DNA from: Paraconiothyrium sp. Pb-2020
Taxonomy: Eukaryota; Ascomycota; Dothideomycetes; Pleosporales; Didymosphaeriaceae
Assembly (NCBI GenBank): GCA_022419385.1
Contig: JAJUBI010000007.1
Coordinates: 1,149,768-1,213,767 of the forward strand
DNA: 64,000 nt
Direction of reading: 5' to 3'
The notes under the pieces were generated by a model. The model was not told the origin of the DNA, ran no database searches, and was given only the letters and a program-made list of their open reading frames with translations. Shown here piece by piece: positions 44,333-58,100 of the stretch. Made by a program: the position numbers and the translations under genes. Numbering within the stretch: position 1 is the stretch's first letter; every line of letters begins with the position of its first letter.

Positions 44333-46846
44333 GCGGGTAGTCAAGGGAGCATCTACATGGCTACATGCACCTTTTCGATGGACAGTACGGACACGCTACG
44401 CTAGACTGGAATCTAGACTGGTATAGAGGCTGAGCGCTGCTCATGCGACTACCAGAGCTTGGCAGACCTTCTGTCCTGATATCGCACCGGTGATGGTGTC
44501 CTACGAAAGCAACGATTTGCAATAGACCTCGCGGCACTTCGGTAGTGCTCACAAAAATACGCGGGAGAACTAGCCCACACCCAGGTTACAAGGACCCGAA
44601 AGGGATCAAATGACGGAGTTGCGAGGCGACCGCCATGTGAAGGGCAAACTATGGATCCGAGGAACTCCCTACGTGGATACCATGCAACCGATCAGCCTCC
44701 CGTAAGGCGGTCACAGGCTGATAGGTCATAACCTGACTGACAGTGGACATGCTTATGTCTGAGCAATGACTCCGGGCGCCACGGTATTGAATAGTACACT
44801 ATTGGTAACATGCTCATCTGAAACGATGCCGCGGGCCGCGCATCGCAACTTCTCCAATGAGAAACAGGAGAATTACGACATTGCCGGCAAAGAAACCACG
44901 GGGAAGTTCTTGGGGGGTTTAAAATTACTATCGGTTTCGGTACTGGAGCATGATAGGTCACAGTACCTAGGTCTATCAATTGGAGCAACAACATATACCG
45001 TTCGTACAAATTTGCTAGCCTGAAAAAAGCATTAGCATAGCTGAGCGGTTTTGGCATCCCCACTGTGTATCCTCTGCCATCACCTCATATTCGCGATAAT
45101 GATGCTCTCACAGCCATAAATACGCCAGTAACACACTACGTACAGGTATCTAATCTACCATCCACTTTGAGGACCTCTGAGTCTCATTTTCCGGCGCAGT
45201 GCCATTCGCTTCACTCTCACTCTATTCTCGCTATTGCTATGTGCATTCATGCTTTTCGATGAACACCCTCTCTTCACAACGAATGTTCACACATCACGCC
45301 GACAACTATCTGTTTCCCAATCCATCTACCGACCCCCCGCGCCCGTGCTCTGAGACCCCAATATATTTACCCGTTGCCCCAGACCCCAAAACCAGTTCTC
45401 GCACGCACATGGCGAGCGCGTCGCCCCGTCTTACGTACATCTAGACCGTGCGACTTCGGCATGTGATGACTTATATGATTTTTCTAGCTGTAGGTAGCGA
45501 CGCGTGTGCGTTGGTCCACCCAGCTAAATCCACTTGCTAGAAAACCTCAACCCCATTCCAACATTAGACACATGTCGGTCTTGACATGCCTTACAAGACT
45601 GGTTTGACGACTGCGCGCGCATCCTGCATATTAATCGATTATGCTTCGGCTTTTCTACCTCGACCCATTTCGTATGCAGCGTATATTTGCGATCGTACAC
45701 AAGTCATACCTTGACACTGGATCTAGACAACTCGATAAGATTCGTAAAATGCTGCGCCGTACTGGCCCTCCTCGATCTGGAAGATCTACCTTGGCCTCAT
45801 GCAACGACGTTGCGTGAAGCGCCAACCCAGCAAACGATCCTGCATAACCCTTCCCTCTACGATATATAGGACGATCCTCCAGACCTGCCCTTCAAGGACC
45901 TCACTGCAATGTCTCCTCCACAATAGACCTTTGTCGACACCGCTCACACCAAAACAGCACCGGGCCCTCGCTCCGCGCCTAATCCAGCTTAGCCTTTACC
46001 CCAGATATTTAACCCCCCAGACATAACTATAGGTATGCTAACCCTATAAAACACCCCAATGCCTAAAACAGCGTCTGACCAGCACGCGTTGTCGAAGAGA
46101 ATTACCCGGCGGGTTGTGATCCGTAACCTGGCTGTGCATCGCGCTGCGTCGCGTTCGCGGGGTGCATTGCGCATCAAGTTGTGTTATCCTAGCAAATAGG
46201 GTGTTATACAAAAGGAGTGGCGGGGAAGGTGCATGGATGGGGTGAAACGTAGTTGGCGAGGGCGTAGCTTTTACGGTGATGATACAAGGAAGCGATGAGG
46301 GACGGAGGAGTTACTGTGCTGTGGCTAACACATGGCAGGAGAAAATCACGTCAACAGTTTGACAAAAGCAGAAACACCCCAGTCATTCGTTCGACACGAA
46401 CTATCCTACAGTATATGCACGTTGTCTGCCCACACCCCGACAAACCCATGACATCGTCATTCATGCCCTTCTCTACCGCCACCAGGGCACAAAAGACTGA
46501 GAAATGCTATTCTACACGAAGTCGCAAGAAGTGTGGCAAGACTGAAGAAAATTTCCCCACCCGAACCGCACCGCTTCCTCGTGATGTGTGATATAAATGA
46601 AAACACAAGAGGAAAGCAAGCCGTATAACGCCGTGCTTTTCTCTTTCCCACACCGTCGCAAAAAGACCAATAGTTCAGGTAGACACTTGGAAAGCGTGCT
46701 CTACACTTCGCAATGCAATAACTGAAAACCCGTGACCCCGTACGCACGCAAATGCAATGAGTAGACATTACTGGCCATTGTGTAGTCTTGACCAATTACA
46801 TGTATCCCGGGAGGTAGGAGGGTGGTACGTGCCGCCGCTATGGCTT
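44333..46846. other. Long gene-free stretch
   Basis: About 2.5 kb between convergent genes. Several short open frames (60-120 codons) without domains. The 45.0-46.0 kb part is moderately AT-rich and Thr/Pro/Leu-rich in translation. No RNA gene, LTR or transposon fragment recognised. Confidence 0.45.
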
Positions 46847-49800
46847 CTAGGCAAGCGGTCGGGGACTTTGTTGCGCATTCGTGAAAAGGGCGCTGAAGAT
46901 GCGCTCAACCTGAGGAGGTTGTTAGACTTGCGTGGAGCAATTCGAGAAGTAGGGAACGTACCTCTGGTGCAGCCTTGACAAACGGTAGATCCCAGAAAGC
47001 GTAAGTGCGATTCTTCAGAATCTCAAGGAGCGTGATGATTAGGCCCCACGGGTGCGGGCGATGCACCAACAATCGCTCCATAAAGACGCGCGTAATGGTG
47101 TGCTTGACATCTTCATCGTCCGGTGAACCGAACAGGTGTAGAAGCGCGCAGCTGAAATACTGCGTATGAGAGTTAGGCCAACGCAATTGATTGGCAATGG
47201 CGCTGATGAAGTGAAATTTGGCCTCCGGACGCAGCTCCCGAGCGAGTCTCTCAATCAGCTTGGCTGCAGGCGCAGAGCCGTCAAAGATGGGGCCTTTCGC
47301 GCCTTGAAGGGCGAGCGCGCTAGTTCCAATGTATAGAGTGATGGCGTGAATCAACGCTGGATCGGCAGTTGTCACGTCTGCCTCAAAGCCAGCAGGCTTC
47401 GGCTCGTCGTAGTAGACGGCATTACAGACTTGGTCGACGTCCTCAGCTCGTGGCTCGGAGGACCGCAGGATACCATCAATGAGATCCTTCACGCCAGCTT
47501 GACGAAGCATCTGATCAAGATCGGCGCGAATAGTAGGCGCCTGGCGACTGTCGTCCAGGCGATCTACTTTCACGCCTGTAGTAAAGGGATCGGGCATCTC
47601 GAGGATGTTCGATGGATAAGCACTGACAATCAGGTTGCGCAGCTGTGTGCAATGCATCGGGATGCTATTGCAGAAGCGGAAATGGTTCTCGGCAAGGAAT
47701 TCAGGATAATCGTGGTGAATGACGAGTAAGACGCGCAACACACCACGGTAAAAAGTTTGCGCCATGATGGTCTCTCCGGCAGGCCTAATCAGTTCACCCG
47801 TGAAGACCAAGAGCGTCTCCATAAGTTGTGCGAACACATCCCATCCCTGGGTGTGGCTATCGTCCAATAACGCTGGGACGAAAATCCGATGTGATACCAG
47901 AGTCAACCACGAAAACGCGAATCGCGGGAAATGCGTGGGCTGGAGGATCAAGAATGCCTTCGCAACGGCAAGGAAGACGTCGCTCTTGAAACCGGCAAAT
48001 ACATCTTCTTTGGCGGCTTCGTTAAGCTCGAATAGAATCGAAGAGAACAGACGGAAGAAGACCTTTTGGCAGTACAGCTCGCTGTCTCCACGTGCCCCAG
48101 GGTTGTCTCCACGTCCAAGATAGCTGTTGAGGACAAGAATCACAACCAACAGGATCTGGTCGAGGTACTTCGCCTTGCTCTCCTTGACTGCTCCTTCTTG
48201 CTCTCCTTGATACACAATCAAGTCTACAATGAGCTTGGCAAGGGCATCAACCTTGACAGTGGCAATGTCTGGGTTGCCGCTGCCATATGGGAGAGACTGC
48301 TCATGTCCGTACGCAGCGACGGATGCATCAATACATGCTCGAAAGAATTCGATTGATTCGCGGGGACTCTTGATGACCTGGGATACGTGCAACTGGTAGA
48401 TGAACGCAGCAATGGACTTCTTCGGTGTGTCAGGATGCTGGAGGTGTACCCATTCGTCGAAAACATACTCCAACTGATCTTGTTGACCAGTTGAGGGAGG
48501 CGTTAGTTCTTGATCGGATGTATCGATTCGCAGCTTGTTGAGCAAGTTCTTCCCAATTTCTAGACTCGAGTCTTCGGCTAGCCAGTTCGTGAGGGCGTCA
48601 ATGGAGAGGGCGAAGTCGGCACGAAGGGCGCTTGGATGCTCATTAAGTAGAATTTCATCCATGAGTGTAGAGAGCATTTCTACCGCGGCAACGCGACGAT
48701 CCTGAATGGCCTTGGCGATGATCGTATTGAGCCGATGCATGTCCATCAGGCCAACATCCATAAGAGCGACCATGACTGTGGCGTTGAAGATGCGGTCATC
48801 GTCGTTGAGAGTGGCAAGCCACATAAGCACCTGTCTAGATGTCGAAACTGACAGTTCGCAAAGACCACCCAGGAGATGAGCCAAAGTCTCGATCTCAAGA
48901 CGACTAAGGCTATCAGAGAAGAGGTGGTTCGTAACCTGACCAGCGATGCGGAAAGCCCAAGCCTCCTTGTTGGGGCCAGCGAATGAGATGCTTGAGACGA
49001 GTTGTTCGAATGTGTGGTGGATCGGACTCGTTGGCAGCAAATCACTTATGCGTTCTTCAGAGGCCTCCTTGACCAGACGCATCATCTCGCCGAGTAGGTC
49101 CTCCACTCCACGCCATCCACGTTCTAGTCCTGCAGGCTCCATGTAACCGTTGATTTGTTGCGGAGGAGGCGCATGCGCGGCCTGCAAGCTTTGTAGTCGG
49201 GGTTGCTGAGTCGCCTGGCGTGGTTCGGCCGGGGCAGCAGCGGGTGTGGGGAGATTTGCGACAGTGGCGAATTGATCTTGGAGGACGTCGGGCAGTTGTC
49301 TTCCACTGTCCTGCGATACGTTGTTGGCGTGGGGTGCACCACGGGATTGCCTACCGAACTCCTCATAGATGGCAAGCTGCTCACGGTTAAGACCTCCAGT
49401 AGCTTGCTTGTAAGGCTCCGGGATATAGAAGGCCCATGGACTGATGGCGGCGTCCTTGAACGGTTCGTTCGTTCGCTGCTGGCGGTAATCCTGGCGAGCC
49501 TGGATGGCTTCTTGTATCTGCTGGTCAATTTCTGTCCGCGAGGATACCTCGGCCGCTTGCTCTACTGTGTTGCAAACGAGGTCCAGGTTGTCATTCACAA
49601 ACATGACGACGTGTCCTTCTGGTATAGCTTGCTCAGGCAGATCTCGTGCCATGACTCGGATGTTGTTCTGGATGCTCATGCGCAAAGGTTCCTTGCAGGT
49701 CACAAGAGCTAGAGCGCCAGATAACGACTTGACGACTGTGTAAGCTGCATTGCGCAATTTTTCCTCATCAGGCTCCAAAGCGAAGTCTTTGCTGACGAGT

Positions 49801-52800
49801 TGAGACGTTGAAATTGCTGCAATGGTGACAGATCGTTCAACAACGGGTGCGATGATCTCCTGTATGGCTTGCTGCACCGCAGTCTCAAAGATTTTCTTAA
49901 TCGTGCTGTGTGGCACAACGTTTGTGCTTGAGGGAGGATATTGAAGCTGGGGACGGAAATCTGGTAAAGCGGCTGTAATGGCTGCAGAAGAGAACCGTTC
50001 GCTAGGACCACGAGCACGCTGGAGACTCATCAAGCCCAAGTCGCCGAATGGCTCCAGCCCATCTGGAGGCGGCATTTGACCAATGTACTCTTCTTCGACC
50101 TGCGGCCTCATGCGAATGCATGTGGAAGGCTCAATGTCCTTGGGGTCGATGTTGAGCCCTTTGCAAAGGACCTCAATCTCGAACTTCTGATTGAGCTTCA
50201 ATTCCGCATGCTCGTATAGCTCTTTAAGCACACTCAGAATCTCCATGAGCCAGGGGTTTGGAGGTTGGAAGATGACTGATTTGGCGGCCTGTGCAAGGAC
50301 TTTGCAGGTGAACGGGATAACAAGTAGCAACCGATCTGTGGCGAAACCTTCAATCAGTAGGTCTTTAAAGGAGATGTTACGGAACTTGATTGGCTGATTT
50401 CGCGCAATCGTGAGAGATCCGAGCCAGCCTCCAAGGTTCTTGAGATGCCCGCGTTCTGTGGAACCCAAGGTCCCTTCACTGTTGAGCAGGCTGACCACAA
50501 CAACGTACGTTTCCCGTAGTACTTCAGCCCAGAGAATTCTGTCGTCGAAAAGGTCCAGCATGTCGAGGTAGAGCTGCTGGAAATTGGGCTGCATCTTGGC
50601 ACGCTCTTCAACGAGGTAGTTGGCAAACCACTGGTGGTGTCTGTCTTCAACAGCTCCAGTGAGATCCCTTATCTTGTCTTCTAAGTTGCGTTCGGATACG
50701 TTGTTGAGCACAAATAACACCCGATCTTGAACCTCTTCGTCAGGGTCTTCGTACAACTCCGGTCGGAGTGGAGGGTCCACATGAAGGCAGGTAAACTTTG
50801 GTATAGCGGGCTCGGCCTGGAGCTGTTCGCCTACGTGGTTGCCATTGGTCAAGCCCACTCCATTTTGGCCGTCACCATTCACCTCGCCAATCTGCGAGCG
50901 GACAACCTCCTCGGCCTTGGCATATATTTCCGTTCCTTGAAGACCAGGGATATTGAGCAGCTCTTCACAGTAGTTAGGCCACTCATGAAGACGGGGCGAA
51001 TAATGAATCAGAGCCTGGAGACCAAACTTGTACATCGAGTCGTCGGGACGGTAATCTTGAACGGCTTCGAGCACCATGGACAAGCCCACCCTAAGAGCCA
51101 GTCGCGAGAGCAAATTGTAGTTGATTATCCCACCGAAGAGGACCGCGGTGGTCGCTAGAGCTTCTAGGGGATATTCACCGAAGCAGTTGTACTCGTCGAA
51201 GAGCCCGTGAATCATGCAGGCGAAAAGGTCCTGTTCGGCTGGATCGCGAGATTCCTTGTACTTCTTGAGTACTGTTATGATCTCGCGGACATCGCTTTCG
51301 CTGCTGTACATGTTCTTGAAATGTTCTTGCATTTTCTTATCAGCCTCCTCTGGAAGCGCGTTCCCTTTCTGTCCATTCGCATCGATTATGTCGTCAACAC
51401 CCTCGCCATAGTTGATCAAGCGGGGGTATGCCTGAATGCAGCCTCGCTGTAGTGCCATCAGGTCTTCATCGGTGAGTCCACAATCAGCCAAGAACCAAAG
51501 TATTGGGTAGACGGTCTTGACTGGGAGGGGCAGGCTGTTTGACATGTGCCCATCGTCGCGTGAGCGCTGCATCTCTTCGTTGGCCCGAGCGTTGAGGAAG
51601 TTCTGCAGAATCTGACGGAAGAGTACACCGGCTTGTTCGTAGGTCTGCTGCAGCCAAGGTTCGATTTGGAACAGCCCTTGCGCGTGTGCCTGTGCTGCCA
51701 AGTCTAGGCTGATATCGGTGTTGCTGCGGATCAAGGCCTCTAGCCAGCCGTTTTGTTGCGCGTGCTGTAAAATGACATTGAGGGACATGTTTTCGCTATT
51801 ATAAGCGTCATTGAAACGCGCTATAAGCCACTGAGGATCTTGCTGCCAAAGTCCGTAAATAACAAACTCGTGCTTTGGTAATTTTCTCCAGAAGTACGGT
51901 TCGAACAACTGCTTGAGCGCCTGCTCCTGCAATGCGCCCCAAGGCTTGGGTACCGCGGCAGCAGCGACAAGGAATTCCGCTGTGTGAGGGTTGATTACAG
52001 CATCTGGAATGCCCAAAACTTGTGCATCGGCATATGATTCTGCCGAACGGAATATCATACCGAACAAAGCTCGAGTAGCATCGAGTGAGACATATGGGTG
52101 CTTGACTGCTTGCTCCGCGACTAATTTGACCTCTGCGGATCCATTCTCGAAAGTGGCCAGGGAGTAAGACTCTCGAAATCGTGGGATTTGGGACACATCG
52201 AGCTCCTCGGGTGTGCATTCGAGGAATCGGGAGAGGAAGCTCAGCTGTGTAAGCTCATTTTGCCAGGCTCCACCCCACAGCAACTGGATGTCGAAGGTCT
52301 CCGTCTCTTGTGCGACTGGCAGGAGTGCATGGTAGATGGTCAAGAACTGCGCTTTGGACACGCGCAAATTCTCGCGATCGAAGGCGTGCACGACTTCCTG
52401 CCATTCTATCCGCTGGCCTGTTCGGTGTTCCCGCAACGCCGCTACAAAGTTGTTTGCATTGTAGCCCGAAGATACAGCTAAAAACACCAACACATTCGCG
52501 ACTTGCTGATAACTGATATCTCGCGTTTCAGCGGAGGCAAGCGTCTCTTTGCACGCTTCGATCGAGTCGGTACCGCGGGGGCCGGCGCGTTGTATCAGCT
52601 TCACGAGTGGGTTTTGCGAAGCATTCGATAGTTCGACCAGCTGCAGTGCGGCTTCAACCTCCACGGGCATTGCGAGGTGTAGGTTATTGTAACGATAAGT
52701 CAAGGCCGCGGTCAGCTTGGCCACGCTCTCTTCATTCCAGTCAGAAGGTGGATTTTGAAGAATGCGATCGACCAGCGCGGCGAGGTACGTGGGAGACTCT

Positions 52801-53888
52801 GAAAGCTGCGACGGGTCGGGTCGCGCGATAGCCATTAGAAGATCGTCGGTTGTAGCGCCAAGAATGGCGTCCGCTATGTACAGTCAGCACTGACCACGAG
52901 CGCGTGAGTGAGAGCAGGAGCACCGACCTCTTGCTTTCAACTCTGCATTACTGCCCAACTTGCACGCCGCAGCAAGCATGGCTTGGGAGAATATATCGAG
53001 CTGGAAGTGGGATATTAACGCGGAGAGATCAAAGTCTCGAAAGAGATCACCCTCAGGTGAGTTGAGCGATTCGGCAATTTTGAGAGCCTGTTCAGGATCT
53101 ACCCGCAGCTTCTGCATCTCCGTCGCCAGGATCTGGTAATTGCCGTTCGGGTCTGTGCTGCGGCTGCCCGTTGAGAAGATGTGCGAGGCATTATTCTGCA
53201 ACAGGCGACGGAAATACTTGGAGAATACCTCCATGCCGTTCGAATCGATCAGCTGCAGAGAATCAGTGATATTGCAAATGTCGAGAAAGGAGCGCATGAC
53301 ACGTACCTTCCGAATCTGCTCAGCCTGCGTCTCCCACTTTGCGCGGTCCTTCTCGTCCTTGACGGGTCCGAACTGACTCAGTAATAGAAAGACCTGTGCA
53401 ATGACAATGCGTGAGAGGTTCTGATTGTGCGCCGACGCGCTCGCAGGGTTGGCTGACGTGCTCGGTGAGCCCACGGTACTCGATGTCGACAGTGAGGGCG
53501 AGGCGCGCACAAGCCTAGAAGGCCCTCCGCCGCTGCTCGATCCACCACCTCCTGCGGCGGCGGCGGCGGAGGCCAGTTGCGAAGGCTGCTGCGAAAGTAT
53601 TGTCCTCGACCGGGAGGACAGCAGCTGGCCGACCGGGGGCTGCTGTCCAGCGTGTGAGGGCGAGAAAGGCGCTGAGGTCGACGACGCCGCCGACGACTTT
53701 CGGCTTCCGATATGACGCGCTGAGGACGGGGGCAGCGATGGGAAGCTGGACGTAGCTGGAGAGAAGCCCGGCCGCGAGCCGCTAGGGGAGGGTGTGTTGC
53801 GCTGTTCGTGGGTGATATTCGTCGAGATGGGGGTCAGACGTGTGCTTTGGTGTCTCGGAGGGCCCCAGGGTGGTTGCTGGCTGCTCAT
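46847..53888 (-). CDS. NOT1: CCR4-NOT complex scaffold subunit NOT1 (Cdc39/CNOT1)
   Basis: Scaffold of the CCR4-NOT deadenylase, acting in cytoplasmic mRNA decay and transcription. Three exons (53888-52928, 52873-46962, 46909-46847) encode 2311 aa, close to human CNOT1 (2376). The first exon starts with a disordered Ser/Ala/Gly-rich stretch, then helical QNLSRIVIAQVFLLLSQFGP. HEAT repeats follow. The MIF4G domain that binds CAF1 lies at about 50.65-50.15 kb (FANYLVEERAKMQPNFQQLY, KNLGGWLGSLTIARNQPI). The DUF3819/CN9BD lies at about 49.9-49.6 kb (AVQQAIQEIIAPVVERSVTI). The NOT1 superfamily homology domain runs to the end (HPWGLIITLLEILKN, FWDLPFVKAAPEVERIFSAL). The 3' exon is only 63 nt but restores the conserved PEVERIF end. 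The first intron has a weak GTCGGT donor. Divergent from the F-BAR gene. Confidence 0.95.
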
Positions 53889-55108
53889 CTAGGCGTTCCC
53901 ATGAGCAGCGGGTGCGCAGGGAGATGGGCGGAGTACGGGAATGGGGATGGGGATGTAGGAGGATATCTTGGGTCGCGAATGTCCCGCTCCCACCAAAGCG
54001 AATCGCGGCCAAATGCTTGGCATGCCCCAGGCCGCTTGGAGATGTACTTCGTCCCGCACGACTAAATCCGGAGAGAAAAAAGACTGCATTCACGTTTTGT
54101 CTTGCTCTTATCGCTTCAAGTTTCTAGCCATGATTGTAGAGATGTATCGTTCTGCAGCATCGGCGGACACACGAAATGCAGTGTTGTTGTTTCTCGTCGG
54201 CAGTAGCGACTGCTCCGAAGCGTGCCTGCTCCGAACGAATAACTACGAAAGTCGACCATTTTCGAAGGACGTATCGCTGTGCTCGTAGTTCACAAAAGTC
54301 GAACTCGTCGTAGTCGTCTTGTAAATCATGTTTCAGACATTGATCCCGCCGAGTCGCACATGATGAGGGACTAAAACGTTCGGAACATTGTTCATGTTGC
54401 GTATCACCACACAGCGAGCGACGAAGCCCCTCGCAATGACCAAACTTCGCAGTCAAACCCACGCAAGTCACAACAGGAATACTCAAGAGCGTGCAAGCAT
54501 GAGAGCAGAATGCATAGCGGTCTTCGAGTTGTCCGCTAGGCATCCCAGGGTTGATTGAATACCGTTGACAAACATTAACGTGCACTCATCGACCACCGGC
54601 ACCATCACCATTGGAGACGAATGCCTACCATGCGACGCTCTTCCACTTCAAATTCACATTGGATTGCGACTTCAGGCTAGTTACCTTATGCATGACCAGA
54701 CACTTCCTCCCCGCCAAGGCAGTACGGCATGACGAAGTTGTTATCTCAACCCCGAGGCCATCGAAAGATAGACTATTATTCGAGAATATAGCAGACGGAA
54801 TCTGCAGGCTGGCGGCGCGCAGGACGCGGACGATAACGTCGGCGGCGTTCAGTTGCTGTGTGCTGGCGGCTATGTATTCGTTAGCGACGCGCTCGTTGTC
54901 CCTCGCGACGGCGTGGTAAACACGGTCCTCCGCAGCCCCATCCCGAATCCCTGCGCCCCGCGTCCTAGCTACCCAGCTCACAAGCTCACAACGCATTCCT
55001 AGCTTCAAGCAATATATCTTATTCTTGCATTGGTGCTGCCTCTCACTGCCTCTACATTGCAATCGATTCCGCCGACACCGCTCGCTCTTCCTAGTACACA
55101 TAGGCGCC
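53889..55108. promoter_or_regulatory. Divergent promoter region, NOT1/F-BAR gene
   Basis: About 1.2 kb between two divergent starts, long for this window. A 153-codon Cys-rich open frame on the minus strand (54124-54585) has no domain and no clear gene features. No other element named. Confidence 0.4.
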
Positions 55109-58100
55109 ATGGGTGCGCCAGCGGCGACAGAGCCGCCATCGGTCACGCTATCATGTGCGCTCATACAGGCTTGGAGTGAAGAACGTAGCTAATGCTTTGT
55201 AGTTGCCAACAACTTCTGGGGCAAAGATGACGCCGGCGTCTCTCCCATGCTCGAGCGCATGCACAATGCCAAAGTTACCTCCGATGAGCTCAAGTCGTTC
55301 TACGCTGCGCGGGCCGCCATCGAAGACGAATATTCTCGCAAGCTCCTAAATCTTGCCCGGAAGCCTCTCGGATCGTCAGAATCCGGTACATTGCGTATGT
55401 CGTTCGATGTGATCCGGGGCGAGGTAGAATCAATGGGCAAGGCCCACCAGAGCGTCGCACAGCAGATGAAGACTGAGCTGGAAGAACCACTCCAAGCATT
55501 TGCCGGTGGCATGAAGGAACGAAGGAAGATCGTGCAGAACGGCATCGAAAAGCTGCTCAAGATGAAGATGCAACAGACGGCCGCAGTGAACAAGGCTCGC
55601 GACCGATACGAGAACGACTGCCTCAAAATCAAAGGTTTCCTAGCACAAGCACATATGGTCATGGGCCAAGAAGAGCGCAAGAATAAAGCAAAGCTGGAGA
55701 AGACGCAGATACAGCTCTCGGACACGGAGCGAGACTATGAGGCTGCTGTTAAAATCCTCGAGGAGACGACTGGCCGGTGGAACAGGGACTGGAAAGGAGC
55801 GTGTGATGTGAGTGATGGGCACACACACAAAATGGCTAAGGCTAATGTGTACAGAAATTTCAAGATTTGGAAGAGGAGCGCATCGATTACACCAAGAGCA
55901 GCCTCTGGAACTTTGCTAATATTGCTTCCACTGTATGTGTGAGCGACGACGCCGCGTGCGAGAAGATAAGACTCTCACTCGAGGATTGCGACGTTGAGAA
56001 AGACATTACAAACTTCATTCAAGGCAGTGGAACAGGCCAGGAAATACCTGACCCGCCCAAATTCATTAACTTTGCCCGGGGTGATGCCGACACAGCTTCG
56101 CAAACCTCTGAAGATGAGAACTTCTCCGTAGCTCAGTTCGCTAGGACTATGAATCCTGCATACCGAGCATCGTCGCCAGCGCCCTCGAGTTTTGACTCGC
56201 ATAATGACCCGAACAATCCACTTGCTCGCGAGTTGCTCGGAAACAACACTAAGCCGATACCACAAGACCAGATCAATGTCCCGCCACAACAAGCGCAGCC
56301 CGCTCGGCCAGCTGCTACGTCAAGGGCCTCGCATCATTCCGAGAGGTCGGCTCGAGCACCACAACCGGACCCTCGACTAATCCAAGCCCAGCAACAGGCA
56401 CACCAACAATATCAGCAGAGCAAGATACCTCATAATGACTTTCCACAAGACGGCATGACTCAGTTTTGCCGTGTTGCAGCACCTTCAGACCAAAGCGCGA
56501 TGCCGAGCCCCATTCGCCCTTCAAGCAGAGATTCTCAGAGCGACTACTCCAACCCTACATCGTTTTCGAGCATTGAACCTCCAAGCGGATCCGCATCTCC
56601 AGGGAAACCTATGTTCGAATCGCCACAATCGCCAGAGGAGATGTCGGTGCAGCAAAAGAAGGGTTTCTTCTCGAAGAACCCGTTCGCTCGAAGACAGAGT
56701 AAGCCAGATGTTCAGCCTCCAGCTTCAATTACGCCTAGCAGTCGGAATACCTGGGGTCCCGCGTCTAGGTCAACAACCAACGAGAACGTCAGTCCCACGC
56801 GACCGTATGCTAGCAAAGGCCGAGGGACTGTTCTTAAGGATGTTCCAACACCGAGTCCAGAGCCCGTAGACCCCCGAGCAAACTTTCAGCTCAACATTGG
56901 CAACAATGTCTTTGATGTAGCGTCTCCTGATGGAAAGAAGGAGCAAAAATCAAATGACCCTCAAGAGGAACTGGATCCTATTGCCCAGGCGCTTGCCGAG
57001 CTTAAGGGCGTTACAAAGCAGACTTCCCTTCGCGTGTCTGCGGACCGCTATCATGGCCTTGCCACACCGCAACCACCAGCTACACCTGCGGTAGGAGCCA
57101 ATCTCCCCGGAGGAGCACCTACGCCACTAGTAAATGCCAGTCTGAACGCCGCCAAACGTGGCACACCTCCCCCATCATACGATGCACCGCCAATGTCTCG
57201 CCTCGGTGCTCCCAAGCCAGCGCATACAGCAAGGCAGATGCAAAAGACAACAGAGATGTACGTCCAGCAAAAAGCCAGCGTCTTCAACACCGGCTCCTCA
57301 TCTCGTCCGCCCACTCGCGGTACCGTCGCCCAGGAAGCACCCCGAGCAGCATCGCCGGCTCCTCGTGCTGCAAGTCCTCAACCAAGCATGTATCGAGGCC
57401 AGCAACAACAGCCTTCGTCTCCCGCTGCATACCGCGCAGCCTCTCCCAACCCTTACGCAGGCGGCCGGCCTCGCGCACAAACCGCCTCGCAAACCCAAGC
57501 GCCCAACCCCTACGGCAACCCCACTGCACGAGGTTCCTACTCTCGACAAGGCGGCGGTTCTCCTGGAATGCCACGCGCAGCATCGCCCCAGCCTCCGCAA
57601 CCGCAGTATGCACAGAGTCGTCCCGGCTCCCGCGCTGCACCCACACAGTCCTCTCCCCAACCCGCCTACGCCAACGCCAGGCCCGCATCGCGAGCAGCAC
57701 CTACCTCCAGAGCTGCGAGCCCGAACCCGCAGTTCCGCCAGAGCTATGATCGTCCTTCCAGCTCGCGCGGAAGTGACATGGCGTTGCAACTTGCGCCCGG
57801 TCCCGGCAGCGAGCGCGGCGATGGCAGCGTGTATGGCGGAAGCGTTCGAGGCAGAAGCGGAACGGGTGGCCAGAGACCACAGAGTAGCTACTACGGCGGC
57901 GGCGGGGCACCGGACCTGCACCATAGCCCGAGCACGATGAGTAGTCGTGTCAGAAGTAAAAGTGTTGCGGAGCCGAGACAGTATACTAGAGACGGGCGGA
58001 TGATTCTGCACTATTGTGAGTACTTCCCTTCATGTCACCCAGCATGAGCGCAAAACTGACCAACAACAGCGAGAGCGATGTACATGTACGCTGCGCAAAT

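Noticed and set aside
54124..54585. Cys-rich 153-codon minus-strand open frame
   Set aside because: No signal peptide or domain; lies inside the NOT1/F-BAR divergent promoter.
57298..58011. 237-codon minus-strand open frame and a 260-codon plus-strand frame at 57158-57940
   Set aside because: Shadows of the Pro/Ser/Gln-rich part of the F-BAR gene, which is continuous with its SH3 exon.
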